A DNA stretch of 35,951 bases. It comes from JAYODW01 sp038116745 (lineage in GTDB: Bacteria; Pseudomonadota; Gammaproteobacteria; Ga0077536). The translations under genes were made by a program, and so were the position numbers. Numbering within the stretch: the stretch's first letter is position 1; each line of letters begins with the position of its first letter. Below the pieces are notes generated by a model. The model saw only the letters and a program-made list of their open reading frames with translations. It searched no databases and was not told the origin of the DNA. The stretch lies in contig JAYODW010000045.1 in assembly GCA_038116745.1 (NCBI GenBank), forward strand, positions 1-35,951, given 5' to 3'. Below are positions 1-7,861 of the stretch, in pieces.

Positions 1-2
1 AG

Positions 3-383
3 GGGATCGAGGAGGTCGGACGCCACGTGGCCCACGATCTGGGACGCTACCTCAACACCCTCGGCACCATTGCATCGCTGGCGCCCTTGCTGGGCCTGCT
101 GGGCACGGTTGTCGGCATGATTAAAGTGTTCACCGCCATCTCGGTCCACGGCGTTGGCGGCGACGCTGCGGCGCTGGCTGGCGGAATTTCTGAGGCGCTG
201 ATCACAACTGCAGCAGGGTTGTCCGTTGCCATCCCGAGCCTGATGTTCTACCGCTATTTTGTCGGCAAGGTTGATGGCCTGGTGGTGGCAATGGAGCAGG
301 AAGCTCTGAAGCTGGTCGAAGTGCTCCACGGCGACCGTGAAGCTGAAACCGAGCGCCCATCCGCAGTGTCGGTTACGCCATGA
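3..383 (+). CDS. exbB: ExbB/TolQ/MotA-family proton channel subunit, 5' end cut by window
   Basis: The reading frame is open from the first bases of the window, so the start lies outside it; a GTG at 27 is only an internal codon. The visible ~126 residues hold the two C-terminal membrane helices of the ExbB/TolQ family, the first with the typical LAPLLGLLGTVVGM stretch and the second with ALITTAAGLSVAIP. These proteins form an inner-membrane pentamer around ExbD/TolR helices and couple proton flow to outer-membrane work such as TonB-dependent uptake. The stop overlaps the exbD start by 4 bp (ATGA), which implies translational coupling. ExbB rather than TolQ is chosen because exbD, lpxK and kdsB follow, as in many gammaproteobacteria; the fragment alone does not separate them. 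Confidence 0.88.
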   Translation, partial: GIEEVGRHVAHDLGRYLNTLGTIASLAPLLGLLGTVVGMIKVFTAISVHGVGGDAAALAGGISEALITTAAGLSVAIPSLMFYRYFVGKVDGLVVAMEQEALKLVEVLHGDREAETERPSAVSVTP

Positions 384-802
384 ACTTCCGTCCGCCCCGC
401 GACCGTGAGCTGGAGATAAATCTGACGCCGCTGATTGATGTCGTCTTCCTGCTGCTGATCTTTTTCATGGTCTCGACGACCTTCATCAAGGACTCCCAGA
501 TCAAGCTGACTCTGCCAGACGCGAGCCCCACGGCGCCGGAGCAGCTGCCAGACGCGATCAGGGTCGCTATAGACAGTCGCGGCAATATCTATGTCGACGA
601 CCGACCGCTGGTGAACCGCAGCGTAACGACCATCCGCGGTGCCCTGCATGAAGCGCGCGAGGGGCGTGAAGATCCGCTGGTCATCATCAGCGCAGATGCC
701 GCAAGTACGCACCAGGTCGTGGTGGATGTCATGGACGCAGCACGGCAGGAGGCGCTGTTCCGGCTCACGTTTCCGACCCGGCACCGCGCGCAGGATGATT
801 GA
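380..802 (+). CDS. exbD: ExbD/TolR-family biopolymer transport protein
   Basis: The 140-residue protein has the standard ExbD layout: a short cytoplasmic N-terminus, one membrane helix at about residues 18-38 and a periplasmic domain. The motif NLTPLIDVVFLLLIFFMV carries the conserved membrane Asp (residue 20), which in ExbD and TolR is the proton-carrying residue. It pairs with the ExbB-like protein upstream, whose stop codon it overlaps. Length matches the family. In related gammaproteobacteria an msbA gene usually sits between exbD and lpxK, but here only about 120 bp separate them. The C-terminal end RHRAQDD is charged and not obviously conserved. Confidence 0.92.
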   Translation: MNFRPPRDRELEINLTPLIDVVFLLLIFFMVSTTFIKDSQIKLTLPDASPTAPEQLPDAIRVAIDSRGNIYVDDRPLVNRSVTTIRGALHEAREGREDPLVIISADAASTHQVVVDVMDAARQEALFRLTFPTRHRAQDD

Positions 803-925
803 TGGCGTTAGTCAGCGGCGAGACCCTTGTCTGTCTACGGTGATGCGCGACAGGCTGCGTAATCAGGACGCTGCACGCGGCCGGGTTGCGGCGACGCTGG
901 CGTTAGCTGAGCCCCAAGACTAACG

Positions 926-1936
926 GTGAAACGATTTCTTCACAGACTGGCGGAAGAGATCTGGTACGGAAAACACCCCGCGCGATTGATCCTGCTGCCC
1001 TTGAGCTGGGTATTCCTCGCAGGTGTACGCTTGCGTCGACTGATGTTTTCCACCGGCCTGTTCGGTACCTTCCGGGCGCCAGTGCCGGTCATCGTGGTGG
1101 GCAATCTGACGGTTGGCGGCAGCGGTAAAACACCGCTGGTGATCTGGCTCGCGCAAAGACTGCAGGCCTGGGGTTTTAAACCGGCAATCGTTGCCCGTGG
1201 ATATGGCGGGCGGGCGCGTAGCTGGCCGCAGCAGGTGCGTCCGGACAGCGATCCGGTGACCGTGGGGGATGAGGCGATTGTTCTTGCGCGCCGGACTCAG
1301 GCTGCTGTTGCGGTAGGACCGAGACGCAGCGATGATATCGAGCAGCTCCTGCTGCACAGCGACGCTAACATCGTTATCTGCGACGATGGGCTACAGCACT
1401 ACGGTCTCGGGCGGGACATCGAAATTGCGCTGCTGGATGGCGTGCGGCGTCTCGGCAACGGACTGTGTCTGCCGGCCGGACCGCTGCGCGAGCCGGAGTC
1501 GCGTCTGGAGGAAGTCGACCTCATCGTCACCCAGGGTCTGGCAGGCCGGCAGGAGTTCGCCATGCAGTACCAGATCCGTGAGGCGCGGAGGGTTAAGCGG
1601 CCGGAGGAGGTCTGCCCGCTGACGGAGTTCCGTGCCCCGCGGGTGCATGCGGTCACAGCGATCGGGCACGCGGAGAAATTTTTCCGCATGCTGCGTCAGG
1701 CCGGCCTGACTCTGGATGAGCAGGCCTACCCGGATCATTTCTTTTTTTCGCGCCAGCACTTTGTTTTCGAGGATAACTACCCCATCCTGATGACAGAGAA
1801 AGATGCTGTGAAGTGCGAGGCGTTTGCAGACGATCGCTTCTGGTTCGCGCCGCTGGAGGTCGAACTGCCCGAGGTTTTCGACCGCCGTTTAAAAATCCTG
1901 CTGAAAAAGGTGATTCATGGACAGGAAACTGCTTGA
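926..1936 (+). CDS. lpxK: Tetraacyldisaccharide 4'-kinase LpxK
   Basis: LpxK phosphorylates the 4' position of the tetraacyldisaccharide lipid A precursor at the inner face of the cytoplasmic membrane, making lipid IVA. The 336-residue protein matches the family length. It has an N-terminal hydrophobic membrane-associated stretch (about residues 20-33), a Walker A loop GNLTVGGSGKTP (about 59-70) and the family motif DDGLQHY (about 153-159). The C-terminal part carries MTEKDAVKC, also typical. The start is GTG at 926, three bases after an in-frame TAA at 921-923, so no longer form is possible; the ribosome binding site is weak. It overlaps the next gene by 20 bp. Confidence 0.95.
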   Translation: MKRFLHRLAEEIWYGKHPARLILLPLSWVFLAGVRLRRLMFSTGLFGTFRAPVPVIVVGNLTVGGSGKTPLVIWLAQRLQAWGFKPAIVARGYGGRARSWPQQVRPDSDPVTVGDEAIVLARRTQAAVAVGPRRSDDIEQLLLHSDANIVICDDGLQHYGLGRDIEIALLDGVRRLGNGLCLPAGPLREPESRLEEVDLIVTQGLAGRQEFAMQYQIREARRVKRPEEVCPLTEFRAPRVHAVTAIGHAEKFFRMLRQAGLTLDEQAYPDHFFFSRQHFVFEDNYPILMTEKDAVKCEAFADDRFWFAPLEVELPEVFDRRLKILLKKVIHGQETA

Positions 1937-2108
1937 CCTGCTCGTCTGCCCGGTAACCAAAGGTCCTCTCGTCTATGACCGGGCGAATAAGGAGCTGTTG
2001 TCGAAATCCGCGCGCCTCGCCTACCCGGTGCGCGATGGCATCCCCATCATGCTGGAAGACGAGGCGCGCGAACTGAGCGATGAAGAAGTCGAGCGCCTGC
2101 GCGCTTGA
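1917..2108 (+). CDS. Trm112/UPF0434 (YcaR-like) small protein
   Basis: This 63-residue protein matches the YcaR/Trm112 family: it starts MDRKLLDLLVCPVTKGPL and continues with the typical SKSARLAYPVRDGIPIMLE. It is a small zinc-ribbon-like fold in which most of the metal-binding cysteines are missing; only one Cys (residue 11) is visible here, as in many bacterial members. Its job in bacteria is poorly defined. Its position between lpxK and kdsB is strongly conserved in gammaproteobacteria. It overlaps lpxK at its start and kdsB at its end, so the three are almost surely translated from one transcript. Confidence 0.9.
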   Translation: MDRKLLDLLVCPVTKGPLVYDRANKELLSKSARLAYPVRDGIPIMLEDEARELSDEEVERLRA

Positions 2109-2878
2109 GCTTCAAGGTTTATATCCCGGCGCGTTTCGCGGCTACGCGCCTGCCCGGAAAACCGTTGCTGAATATCGCGGGTAAACCGCTCATTCAGCAC
2201 GTCTGGGAACGCGCCTGCGACAGTGGCGCATCAGAAGTTGTGATCGCAGCTGATGACGAACGTATCGTACGCGCGGCGCAGTTTTTCGGAGCAACGGCAT
2301 GCCTGACCAGTCCCGAGCTTGCGTCCGGCACCGACCGTATCGCGGCGGCCGTCAAGGACCGCGCGGAGGCGCCGGATACAGTGATTGTCAATCTTCAGGG
2401 CGACGAACCGCTGATGCCGGCTGCGGTGATCCGCCAGGTCGCCGAACGCGCCGGCGATGATGACTGCCACATCGTTACCGTGTGCGAGCCATTGCGTGAA
2501 GAGCAGGTTTTCGACCCTAACGTGGTCAAGGTTGTGCGCGACTGTAACCACTACGCGCTCTACTTCAGCCGGGCCCCGATCCCCTGGGACCGGAATGCGT
2601 TCAAAGCCTGTGTCGAAGGCCAGGCCGTTCCGAATCTGCAGCAGTACCGGCGCCACGTCGGGATTTACGGCTATACAGCAGACTATCTGGCTCGTTTTGT
2701 CGCGCTGCCGGCTGCGGAGATCGAGCAAATTGAGCTGCTTGAGCAGCTGCGCGCACTAGCGCAGGGCGCGCGGATTGCGGTCCCTGACGCAGTGGCAGAT
2801 TGCGGAACCGGGGTCGACACGCCCGCTGACCTCGCGCGCGTGCGGGCATCCGGGATGCTCAGCGAGCGCGGTAGGTGA
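2105..2878 (+). CDS. kdsB: 3-deoxy-manno-octulosonate cytidylyltransferase KdsB
   Basis: KdsB activates Kdo with CTP to CMP-Kdo for transfer onto lipid A. The 257-residue protein has the sugar-nucleotidyltransferase N-terminus (IPARFAATRLPGKPL, residues 7-21) and the metal/nucleotide motif VNLQGDEPLM (about 95-104), and further family blocks such as YFSRAPIPWDR and HVGIYGY. The start is TTG at 2105, which overlaps the TGA of the preceding gene (TTGA); no ATG lies near the conserved N-terminus. The 3' end overlaps the end of infA on the other strand by about 20 bp. Confidence 0.95.
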   Translation: MSFKVYIPARFAATRLPGKPLLNIAGKPLIQHVWERACDSGASEVVIAADDERIVRAAQFFGATACLTSPELASGTDRIAAAVKDRAEAPDTVIVNLQGDEPLMPAAVIRQVAERAGDDDCHIVTVCEPLREEQVFDPNVVKVVRDCNHYALYFSRAPIPWDRNAFKACVEGQAVPNLQQYRRHVGIYGYTADYLARFVALPAAEIEQIELLEQLRALAQGARIAVPDAVADCGTGVDTPADLARVRASGMLSERGR

Positions 2879-3077
2879 TGCGACCTTTGGAGAGATCGTA
2901 AGGGGTCAGTTCGACGGTGACAGCGTCACCGGTCAGGATACGGATGTAGTGCTTGCGCATCTTCCCTGATATGTGGGCGATCACCACATGCCCGTTTTCC
3001 AGTTCGACGCGGAACATGGTGTTGGGCAGAGTCTCGATGACCTTGCCCTGCATTTCGATATGGTCTTCTTTTGGCAT
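2859..3077 (-). CDS. infA: Translation initiation factor IF-1
   Basis: IF-1 binds the ribosomal A site during initiation. The 72-residue protein is nearly identical to the family pattern: an S1-like OB fold with ETLPNTMFRVELENGHVV, HISGKMRKHYIRIL and LTPYDLSKGRI. The start is set at the ATG at 3077 (MPKEDHIEMQ), which gives the exact family length; a longer frame to 3131 would add 18 unrelated residues. It lies downstream of aat and bpt on the same strand, a conserved order, but the 123-bp gap before it holds a promoter-like sequence, so it can be transcribed alone. Its last codons overlap kdsB. Confidence 0.97.
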   Translation of the reverse strand: MPKEDHIEMQGKVIETLPNTMFRVELENGHVVIAHISGKMRKHYIRILTGDAVTVELTPYDLSKGRITYRAR

Positions 3078-3130
3078 ACGTGTGGGTTTTATCCGCCTGA
3101 TTTCCGGGCCCCTGGAGCAGGGCGCGCGCA

Positions 3131-3159
3131 ATTGTGCCCTAAAGCCCTGACCTCGGCAA
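3131..3159 (-). promoter_or_regulatory. Likely sigma70 promoter of infA
   Basis: Reading the minus strand, TTGCCG (3154-3159) and CACAAT (3131-3136) are separated by exactly 17 bp; each matches 4 of 6 consensus bases. The -10 lies about 55 bp before the infA ATG, in the only sizeable gap of this stretch. Confidence 0.45.
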
Positions 3160-3200
3160 AGAAACGGCGGTGTCCCGTTTGAGTGCGCTGGAAGTCCGCA

Positions 3201-3908
3201 TCAGGCGTCGCGCCACGCGTCGTCCTGCAGACGCTGCTGGGGGCGGAATTCAGCTTTGTAGCGCATCTTGCGCGATTCAGCGATGTGATAGCCGAGATAG
3301 AGCCAGCTCAGGCGGGCCTCCCTGGCCCACTCGATCTGCTTGAGCACGGCGAAGCGGCCGAGGCCACGCGACGCCTGTTCAGGCGCAAAGAAGGTGTACA
3401 CCGCAGACAGCGCATCCTCGAGGTGGTCCACCACGGCGACGGCAAGCAGTTCAGCGTCGGTGCGGAACTCGTAAAACCGGGTATCCGCCCAGCTGCAGCT
3501 GAGAAAACCAAGATACTGCTCCGGGTCGGTAGGACTCATCCCGGAACCGGGATGACGGGCTTCGATATAGCTGCGATACAGAGCGAAATGCTCTTCGTCG
3601 AACTGCGCCGGACGTTCGGTTATGAGGAGGTCCTGATTGCGTTGCAGGGTGCGCCGCTGCTGCCGATTCGGCACAAAGCCTCGTACCGGGACGCGCACCG
3701 CGGTGCAGGCCTGGCAATTAGCGCAGGCAGGACGGTAGACGTGTGCGCCGCTGCGGCGGAACCCCATCGAGGACAGTATTGAGTACGCGCTGACGGTCAG
3801 CACTGCCTCCGGATCTGCAAAGACGGTTCCCGCGGACCGTGCCGGCAGGTAGGCGCAGTCGTGCGCTGGTGAGCGATAAAAATCCAGCTTGGACAGGTGC
3901 GTGGACAC
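3201..3908 (-). CDS. bpt: Aspartate/glutamate leucyltransferase (Bpt, Ate-type)
   Basis: This enzyme moves leucine from Leu-tRNA to proteins that begin with Asp or Glu, marking them for ClpAP in the bacterial N-end rule. The 235-residue length is right. Visible features are the N-terminal Cys (18) followed by AYLP, the Cys cluster CANCQAC (62, 65, 68) in the ATE N-terminal domain, and the C-terminal block WLYLGYHIAESRKMRYKAEF typical of the family. It begins 5 bp downstream of the aat stop, and the same pair (aat-bpt-infA) occurs widely in gammaproteobacteria. Bacterial proteins of this type use Leu rather than Arg, so the product name bpt is preferred over arginyltransferase. Confidence 0.94.
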   Translation of the reverse strand: MSTHLSKLDFYRSPAHDCAYLPARSAGTVFADPEAVLTVSAYSILSSMGFRRSGAHVYRPACANCQACTAVRVPVRGFVPNRQQRRTLQRNQDLLITERPAQFDEEHFALYRSYIEARHPGSGMSPTDPEQYLGFLSCSWADTRFYEFRTDAELLAVAVVDHLEDALSAVYTFFAPEQASRGLGRFAVLKQIEWAREARLSWLYLGYHIAESRKMRYKAEFRPQQRLQDDAWRDA

Positions 3909-3913
3909 GACCG

Positions 3914-4627
3914 TTACCCCCAGGCCTGGCTCGACGGGTTCCGCACGCTCAACGCAGCGAGCGCTGTTTCAAAGCGGTCGCGCGACCATAGACTCGCACC
4001 AAGGCTCATGAGGTGCGCTGTCTCCATCTGGCAGTCAATGAGCTGATAGTCCCACGCCCGTGCGAGCCGGCACAGATGCACCAGTGCGACCTTTGATGCG
4101 TTGCTGCGCAAGCTGAACATCGACTCGCCGAAGAACACCTGCCCGAGCGCGACGCCATAGATTCCTCCGACCAGGCGTTGTTCATGCCAGCACTCTATGG
4201 AGTGAGCAAAGCCGGCCTGGTGGAGTCGGATATAGGCCAGCGCCATCTCTTCGGTAATCCAAGTTCCTGCTGAGTCTCTCCTGGGGGTATTGGCACAGGC
4301 CGAGATGACAGCGGCGAAAGCCTGGTTGACGCTGATCGAGAACTCCTTGCTGCGCAGTGTCCGGGCCAGACGCCGCGAAACGTGAACCGCGTCGGGAAGC
4401 AGTACGGCTCGCGGAGCGGGCGACCACCACAGAATGGGCTGTCCAGCCACGTACCAGGGGAAGATCCCCTGACTATAGGCCGTCAGGAGGCGTTCCATGC
4501 TGAGCTCGCCGCCGATTGCCAGCAGCCCTGGCGGTTCTGAGAGGGCGTCCGAGGTGGGTGGAAAATCCGGGCTGAAACGCCCGTCTGAGGCCCAGTACAC
4601 TCCCTCTGAGGATCGCAGTTGACTCAA
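3914..4627 (-). CDS. aat: Leucyl/phenylalanyl-tRNA--protein transferase
   Basis: Aat adds Leu or Phe to proteins starting with Lys or Arg, the other branch of the bacterial N-end rule. Family signatures are GLLAIGGELS, GIFPWY, ILWWSPAPRAVL, GTWIT, HSIECW, LVGGIYGVALG, FGESMFS and LIDCQMET. The open frame extends to 4888, but the family begins just before SSEGVYWASDGRFSP. A TTG at 4627 preceded by GGAGCGG (7 bp away) gives 237 residues, matching the ~234 usual length; the extra upstream 87 residues overlap the neighbouring gene and look non-coding. The TTG start is inferred, not proven. Confidence 0.93.
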   Translation of the reverse strand: MSQLRSSEGVYWASDGRFSPDFPPTSDALSEPPGLLAIGGELSMERLLTAYSQGIFPWYVAGQPILWWSPAPRAVLLPDAVHVSRRLARTLRSKEFSISVNQAFAAVISACANTPRRDSAGTWITEEMALAYIRLHQAGFAHSIECWHEQRLVGGIYGVALGQVFFGESMFSLRSNASKVALVHLCRLARAWDYQLIDCQMETAHLMSLGASLWSRDRFETALAALSVRNPSSQAWG

Positions 4628-4703
4628 GCAACCGCTCCGGAGAGGAGCGCGACGGCAACGTTGGCGTCGCGTGGAGCCAGCCGGCGCGAGGCTGGGGTGC
4701 GCA

Positions 4704-5840
4704 TCAGCTGTCCGGGTTTCTGAACGCCAGATGGCTGTCCAGACTTGAGATGTAAGTTTCCATGGCGTCACGCTCGCGCCCGACAAATTCGCTGACTGCG
4801 GCGCGGAAACCGTTGTCTCTGATCCAGTGCGCAGACCAGGTGCGGACAGGGACGAAACCCCGTGCGATTTTGTGCTCTCCCTGGGCACCTGCGTCGAGTC
4901 GTTTCAACCCCAGCTCCAGGCAGAGGTCGATGGTTCGGTAATAGCACAGCTCAAAATGGAGGTGGTCTGCGTGGGCAGAGCAGCCCCAGTGACGACCGTA
5001 GAGCGTATCGTCTCCGATCAGCCCGAACGCGCCGGCCAGATAGTCTTCGCCGCGTCTCGCCATAATCAGAAACGGCGCGCCTGGGAGGCGGTCGTTGAGC
5101 TCGAGAAAGAAACGCTCTGTCAGGCGTGGCTCGCCCCACTTGCGATGAAACGTCGAGCAATAGAAGCGGTAAAAGACAGACCAGTGCAGCTCAGTGATGG
5201 CATCACCGATGAATGTTTCAACCGACAGATCCTGCTCAGCCACGAGGCGCCGTTCGCGTTTGATCTGCTTGCGCTTTTTTGAAGTCAGGGCGGCAAGGAA
5301 AGCATCGAAATCCGAATAACCGGGGTTCAGCCATTGGTACTGACAGCCCAGACGGGTGACGAGACCGGCGGACTCGAGTTCGGGCAACTGCTCAGATAGG
5401 GGAAACAGGCAGTGCCAGGAGCTGAGCTGGTTGTCGTTGCATAGCTGCACGCCAGCAGCACACAACCGTGCGCGTAGCGCCGACGGATCCGGTACATCGG
5501 GTGTGACCAGCAGGCGCTGACCGCCAACGGGTGAGAAGGGCACGGCGGTAACAAGCTTGGGGTAGTACTTCCCGCCTGCGCGCTCGTAGGCGTCTGCCCA
5601 GCTCCAGTCAAAAACAAACTCACCATAGGAATTGTCGCGCACGTATAGCGGCAGAGCGGCGCGCAGCGCACCGTCCTCGCGCAGCAGCACGTGCTGCGGA
5701 TACCAACCCTGCGGGCTGAGACAGTCGGTGGCTTCCAGGCCGTGGAGAAACCCGTGGCGCAGAAAGGGATCGCCGCCTGCCAGCCGATCCCACTCGCCGG
5801 GGCTTATGGTGGAAAGTGAGTCAACGACCTCGAGTTCCAT
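4704..5840 (-). CDS. COG3146/DUF482 GNAT-like (FemAB-related) acyltransferase
   Basis: The 378-residue protein matches the COG3146 (PF04339) family of predicted N-acyltransferases related to FemAB and GNAT enzymes. Recognisable blocks are the N-terminal FLRHGFLHGLE, VFDWSWADAYERAGGKYYPKL, KKRKQIKRERR, and the C-terminal LYGRHWGCS, HFELCYYRTID and LDAGAQGEHKIARGF. Substrate is not known; peptidoglycan biosynthesis or recognition has been suggested for the family. The gene stands directly upstream of aat with 76 bp between them, a placement seen in many gammaproteobacteria and alphaproteobacteria. ATG at 5840 fits the family N-terminus. The upstream secreted-protein gene ends 23 bp before it. 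Confidence 0.9.
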   Translation of the reverse strand: MELEVVDSLSTISPGEWDRLAGGDPFLRHGFLHGLEATDCLSPQGWYPQHVLLREDGALRAALPLYVRDNSYGEFVFDWSWADAYERAGGKYYPKLVTAVPFSPVGGQRLLVTPDVPDPSALRARLCAAGVQLCNDNQLSSWHCLFPLSEQLPELESAGLVTRLGCQYQWLNPGYSDFDAFLAALTSKKRKQIKRERRLVAEQDLSVETFIGDAITELHWSVFYRFYCSTFHRKWGEPRLTERFFLELNDRLPGAPFLIMARRGEDYLAGAFGLIGDDTLYGRHWGCSAHADHLHFELCYYRTIDLCLELGLKRLDAGAQGEHKIARGFVPVRTWSAHWIRDNGFRAAVSEFVGRERDAMETYISSLDSHLAFRNPDS

Positions 5841-5863
5841 AGGCAGTGGATGAGTGCGGGTTG

Positions 5864-6454
5864 CTAGCGCGGAGAGCTCAGAATCTCGAGGTTATCGCCA
5901 AGCGCTTTGGCGATCGCCTGTTTTGAGCGCGAGAGAGAAAAAGAACGTTCGTGATACGCCCCATCCTGCGTGGTGAAGCGGAAGGCAATGCGGGAACCGT
6001 TGATGAACTCGTATAACACCCGGGATTCCAGAGTCCGCCCTGACAAAGCGGCAATTTCAACCAGAGCCTGATGCCCCTCGACCCGACATCGCTGACCGAC
6101 TGGGAAGGAATGCGGCGGTTGGCGCTGATCGATTTGAAAGGTCGGGCAGCTGGTTTGATTCAGCGACACGGGCGAGGCGGAATTGAATTGCGTCATGATG
6201 TGTCCGTCTTGGTCGGCAAACACCAGCAGCTTGTCGCCGTGCGGGTTGGTGACGGTCGCCTGCGGTCGCGGGGCGGCAGGGTTACCCGTCTCGGTCGTCC
6301 ATCTCTCGCCTGCAGCCCTCAGCGGCAGGGCGGAAATCGTCATTAACAGGAAAACGCAGGCTCTGCGCGGGTGCCAGGGGCTTCGCAGACGAGAGCGGGC
6401 TGGTCGAGAAACGCCTGAGAGCGTGGATTTCCGCAAGCTTGGGCCTGGACCCAT
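5864..6454 (-). CDS. Predicted exported protein, unknown function
   Basis: I do not recognise this 196-residue product. It has an Arg-rich N-terminus, then a hydrophobic stretch VFLLMTISALPLRAAG (about residues 34-49) that ends like a signal peptidase site, so the mature part is probably about 147 residues in the periplasm or outer surface. A pair RR just before the hydrophobic part is faintly Tat-like. Two Cys in the mature part (SCPTF and QRCRV) could form a disulfide. The start is unclear: ATG at 6454 has no good ribosome binding site, and TTG six codons on is possible. It sits in a same-strand series, 41 bp after the DUF1820 gene and 23 bp before the COG3146 gene, supporting a real gene. 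Confidence 0.65.
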   Translation of the reverse strand: MGPGPSLRKSTLSGVSRPARSRLRSPWHPRRACVFLLMTISALPLRAAGERWTTETGNPAAPRPQATVTNPHGDKLLVFADQDGHIMTQFNSASPVSLNQTSCPTFQIDQRQPPHSFPVGQRCRVEGHQALVEIAALSGRTLESRVLYEFINGSRIAFRFTTQDGAYHERSFSLSRSKQAIAKALGDNLEILSSPR

Positions 6455-6495
6455 GTGGTCAGCGCTTCAGTGCCCTGGAGCTGGCGTTCCCGGGC

Positions 6496-6837
6496 TCAGG
6501 ATTTGGTGGTTTCCTGGCCGGGGGTGTAGATCGGAAAAGGCGTAACCTTGCCGGAGCTGCCCTCGACGTTGGATATTTTGCTGTGGCCTGTCTTTTCCAC
6601 CTCGTCGATGCGGATCACAGAGTGGATCGGCACGTAGGTCCTGCGCACGCCGGAGAATTCCGATTTCAGACTTTCTTCCGACGGGTCGACAAGCAGCGCC
6701 GAGCGCTCGCCGAAAACGATTTCTTCGACCTCGATAAAGCCGAACAGCCCACTCTGATGGACGCTGCGGGCATAGATCTCGTAGACCTTGCCCTGATTAT
6801 GAAAACAGATCCGGTAGGTGCTTTCTTTGGCTGCCAT
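6496..6837 (-). CDS. DUF1820 family protein
   Basis: The 113-residue product matches the DUF1820 (PF08850) family: YRICFHNQGKVYEIYARSV, LFGFIEVEEIVFGERS, LVDPSEESLKSEF and YVPIHSVIRIDEVEK are all typical. It is a small, soluble, probably beta-rich protein confined mainly to gammaproteobacteria; its function is not established. The C-terminal tail (about residues 90-113) is variable and Ser/Thr/Pro-rich. The ATG at 6837 agrees with the family N-terminus. It probably shares a transcript with the downstream exported protein. Confidence 0.9.
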   Translation of the reverse strand: MAAKESTYRICFHNQGKVYEIYARSVHQSGLFGFIEVEEIVFGERSALLVDPSEESLKSEFSGVRRTYVPIHSVIRIDEVEKTGHSKISNVEGSSGKVTPFPIYTPGQETTKS

Positions 6838-6914
6838 AGTGCGCTGCGACCAGCGATGAGCGGGGCGCGAATGCTAACACACCCCCTCTGACACCTGAGC
6901 GGGCGATTGTGGTC

Positions 6915-7646
6915 TCAGTCCAGCGTGACGTAGCGCCGCGCGTCAAAGCCGCTGACAGGCTGTATCCCGTGGTATCCGCGAGGGTTGCAGACGACTCGCA
7001 CGTGGTTGGCAAGGTAGTCAGAGCGGGCGTGAACGTGCCCGTGGATCCAGAGCTGCGGAGGATGTTGCAGAAGCAGCCGGCTCAGGTCATTGCAGTAAGC
7101 GTCTTTCAGCAGTGCATCCGGGTCCGCTCTCCAGCTTGCCGCCAAGGGAGCATGGTGAGTCACGACTACGGTGGGACCATCAAATGGGACGCTGAGCGTT
7201 TCCTGTAACCAGGTTACTGACCCCTGGTTAAACGCGACCACGTCTGCAGCGCGCAGGAAACGCTCGCCCACACGGATCTGGCGGAAGTCATTGATATGGC
7301 TTTCGAACAGTTCAAGCGGACGCGATTCCGAGTGGTTCAATGCGGTCCACAGGGTGGCGCCGACGAAACGGACACCGTCAATCTCGACGCTCTCCCGCTC
7401 GAGAAAATGTACCTGGGTGCCGTCGCAGGCGGCGCGGATATCGCGTTGTACGGCGCCGAGTTCCCCGCCGTAATACTCGTGGTTGCCAGCAATGTAGATG
7501 GTGGGCCGCTCCAGGCGCTGCAGCCAAGGCACGGCGCGTGCACCGAGATGGATATCGCCTGCCGCAACAATGACGTCTGCGCGGGTCTGCGGCACGTCCA
7601 AAGCCCCGAACTCGAGATGGACGTCGGAAAAAAACTGGATATTCAT
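6915..7646 (-). CDS. Calcineurin-like metallophosphoesterase
   Basis: The 243-residue protein has all five blocks of the calcineurin-type phosphoesterase fold: SDVHLEF (D8, H10), AAGDIHL (D31), AGNHEYY (N55, H56), VVTHHAP and HGHVHARSDY. These residues hold a dinuclear metal centre. The substrate is unknown; cytoplasmic location is likely because no signal peptide is seen. The start is set at the ATG at 7646 (MNIQFFSDVH) because the fold begins there; an in-frame ATG at 7694 would add 16 residues not typical of the family. It is the first gene of the minus-strand series and is divergent from ftsK across an AT-rich gap. Confidence 0.88.
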   Translation of the reverse strand: MNIQFFSDVHLEFGALDVPQTRADVIVAAGDIHLGARAVPWLQRLERPTIYIAGNHEYYGGELGAVQRDIRAACDGTQVHFLERESVEIDGVRFVGATLWTALNHSESRPLELFESHINDFRQIRVGERFLRAADVVAFNQGSVTWLQETLSVPFDGPTVVVTHHAPLAASWRADPDALLKDAYCNDLSRLLLQHPPQLWIHGHVHARSDYLANHVRVVCNPRGYHGIQPVSGFDARRYVTLD

Positions 7647-7808
7647 GGTCTTCAGCAGGTTTCGGCAGTGCCAATGTGGCAGAGGCCTTGCCATGGGTCA
7701 AACCATCCCGAGCGCCGTTACCAAACGGACGCGATCCACGAGCAGAACCGCCGATTGCATTAAAAAAACCTTTTCTTGGACTTAAAGAAAAATAATAACT
7801 GTGCTATT

Positions 7809-7836
7809 TTGGCTTTATTAAACATTTAGTTATTAG
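7809..7836 (+). promoter_or_regulatory. AT-rich region with candidate ftsK promoter
   Basis: The ~110 bp before ftsK (about 7755-7861) are far richer in A+T than the coding DNA. One candidate is TTGGCT (7809-7814), a 16-bp spacer and TATTAG (7831-7836), 25 bp before the ATG. No clear Shine-Dalgarno sequence precedes the ftsK ATG. The same region must also drive the divergent phosphoesterase gene. Confidence 0.3.
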
Positions 7837-7861
7837 ATCAATCGAATAAATTCGTTTAGCT

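Noticed and set aside
4628..4888. N-terminal extension of Aat by 87 residues
   Set aside because: It exceeds the family length, overlaps the upstream gene and a TTG with a good ribosome site lies at 4627.
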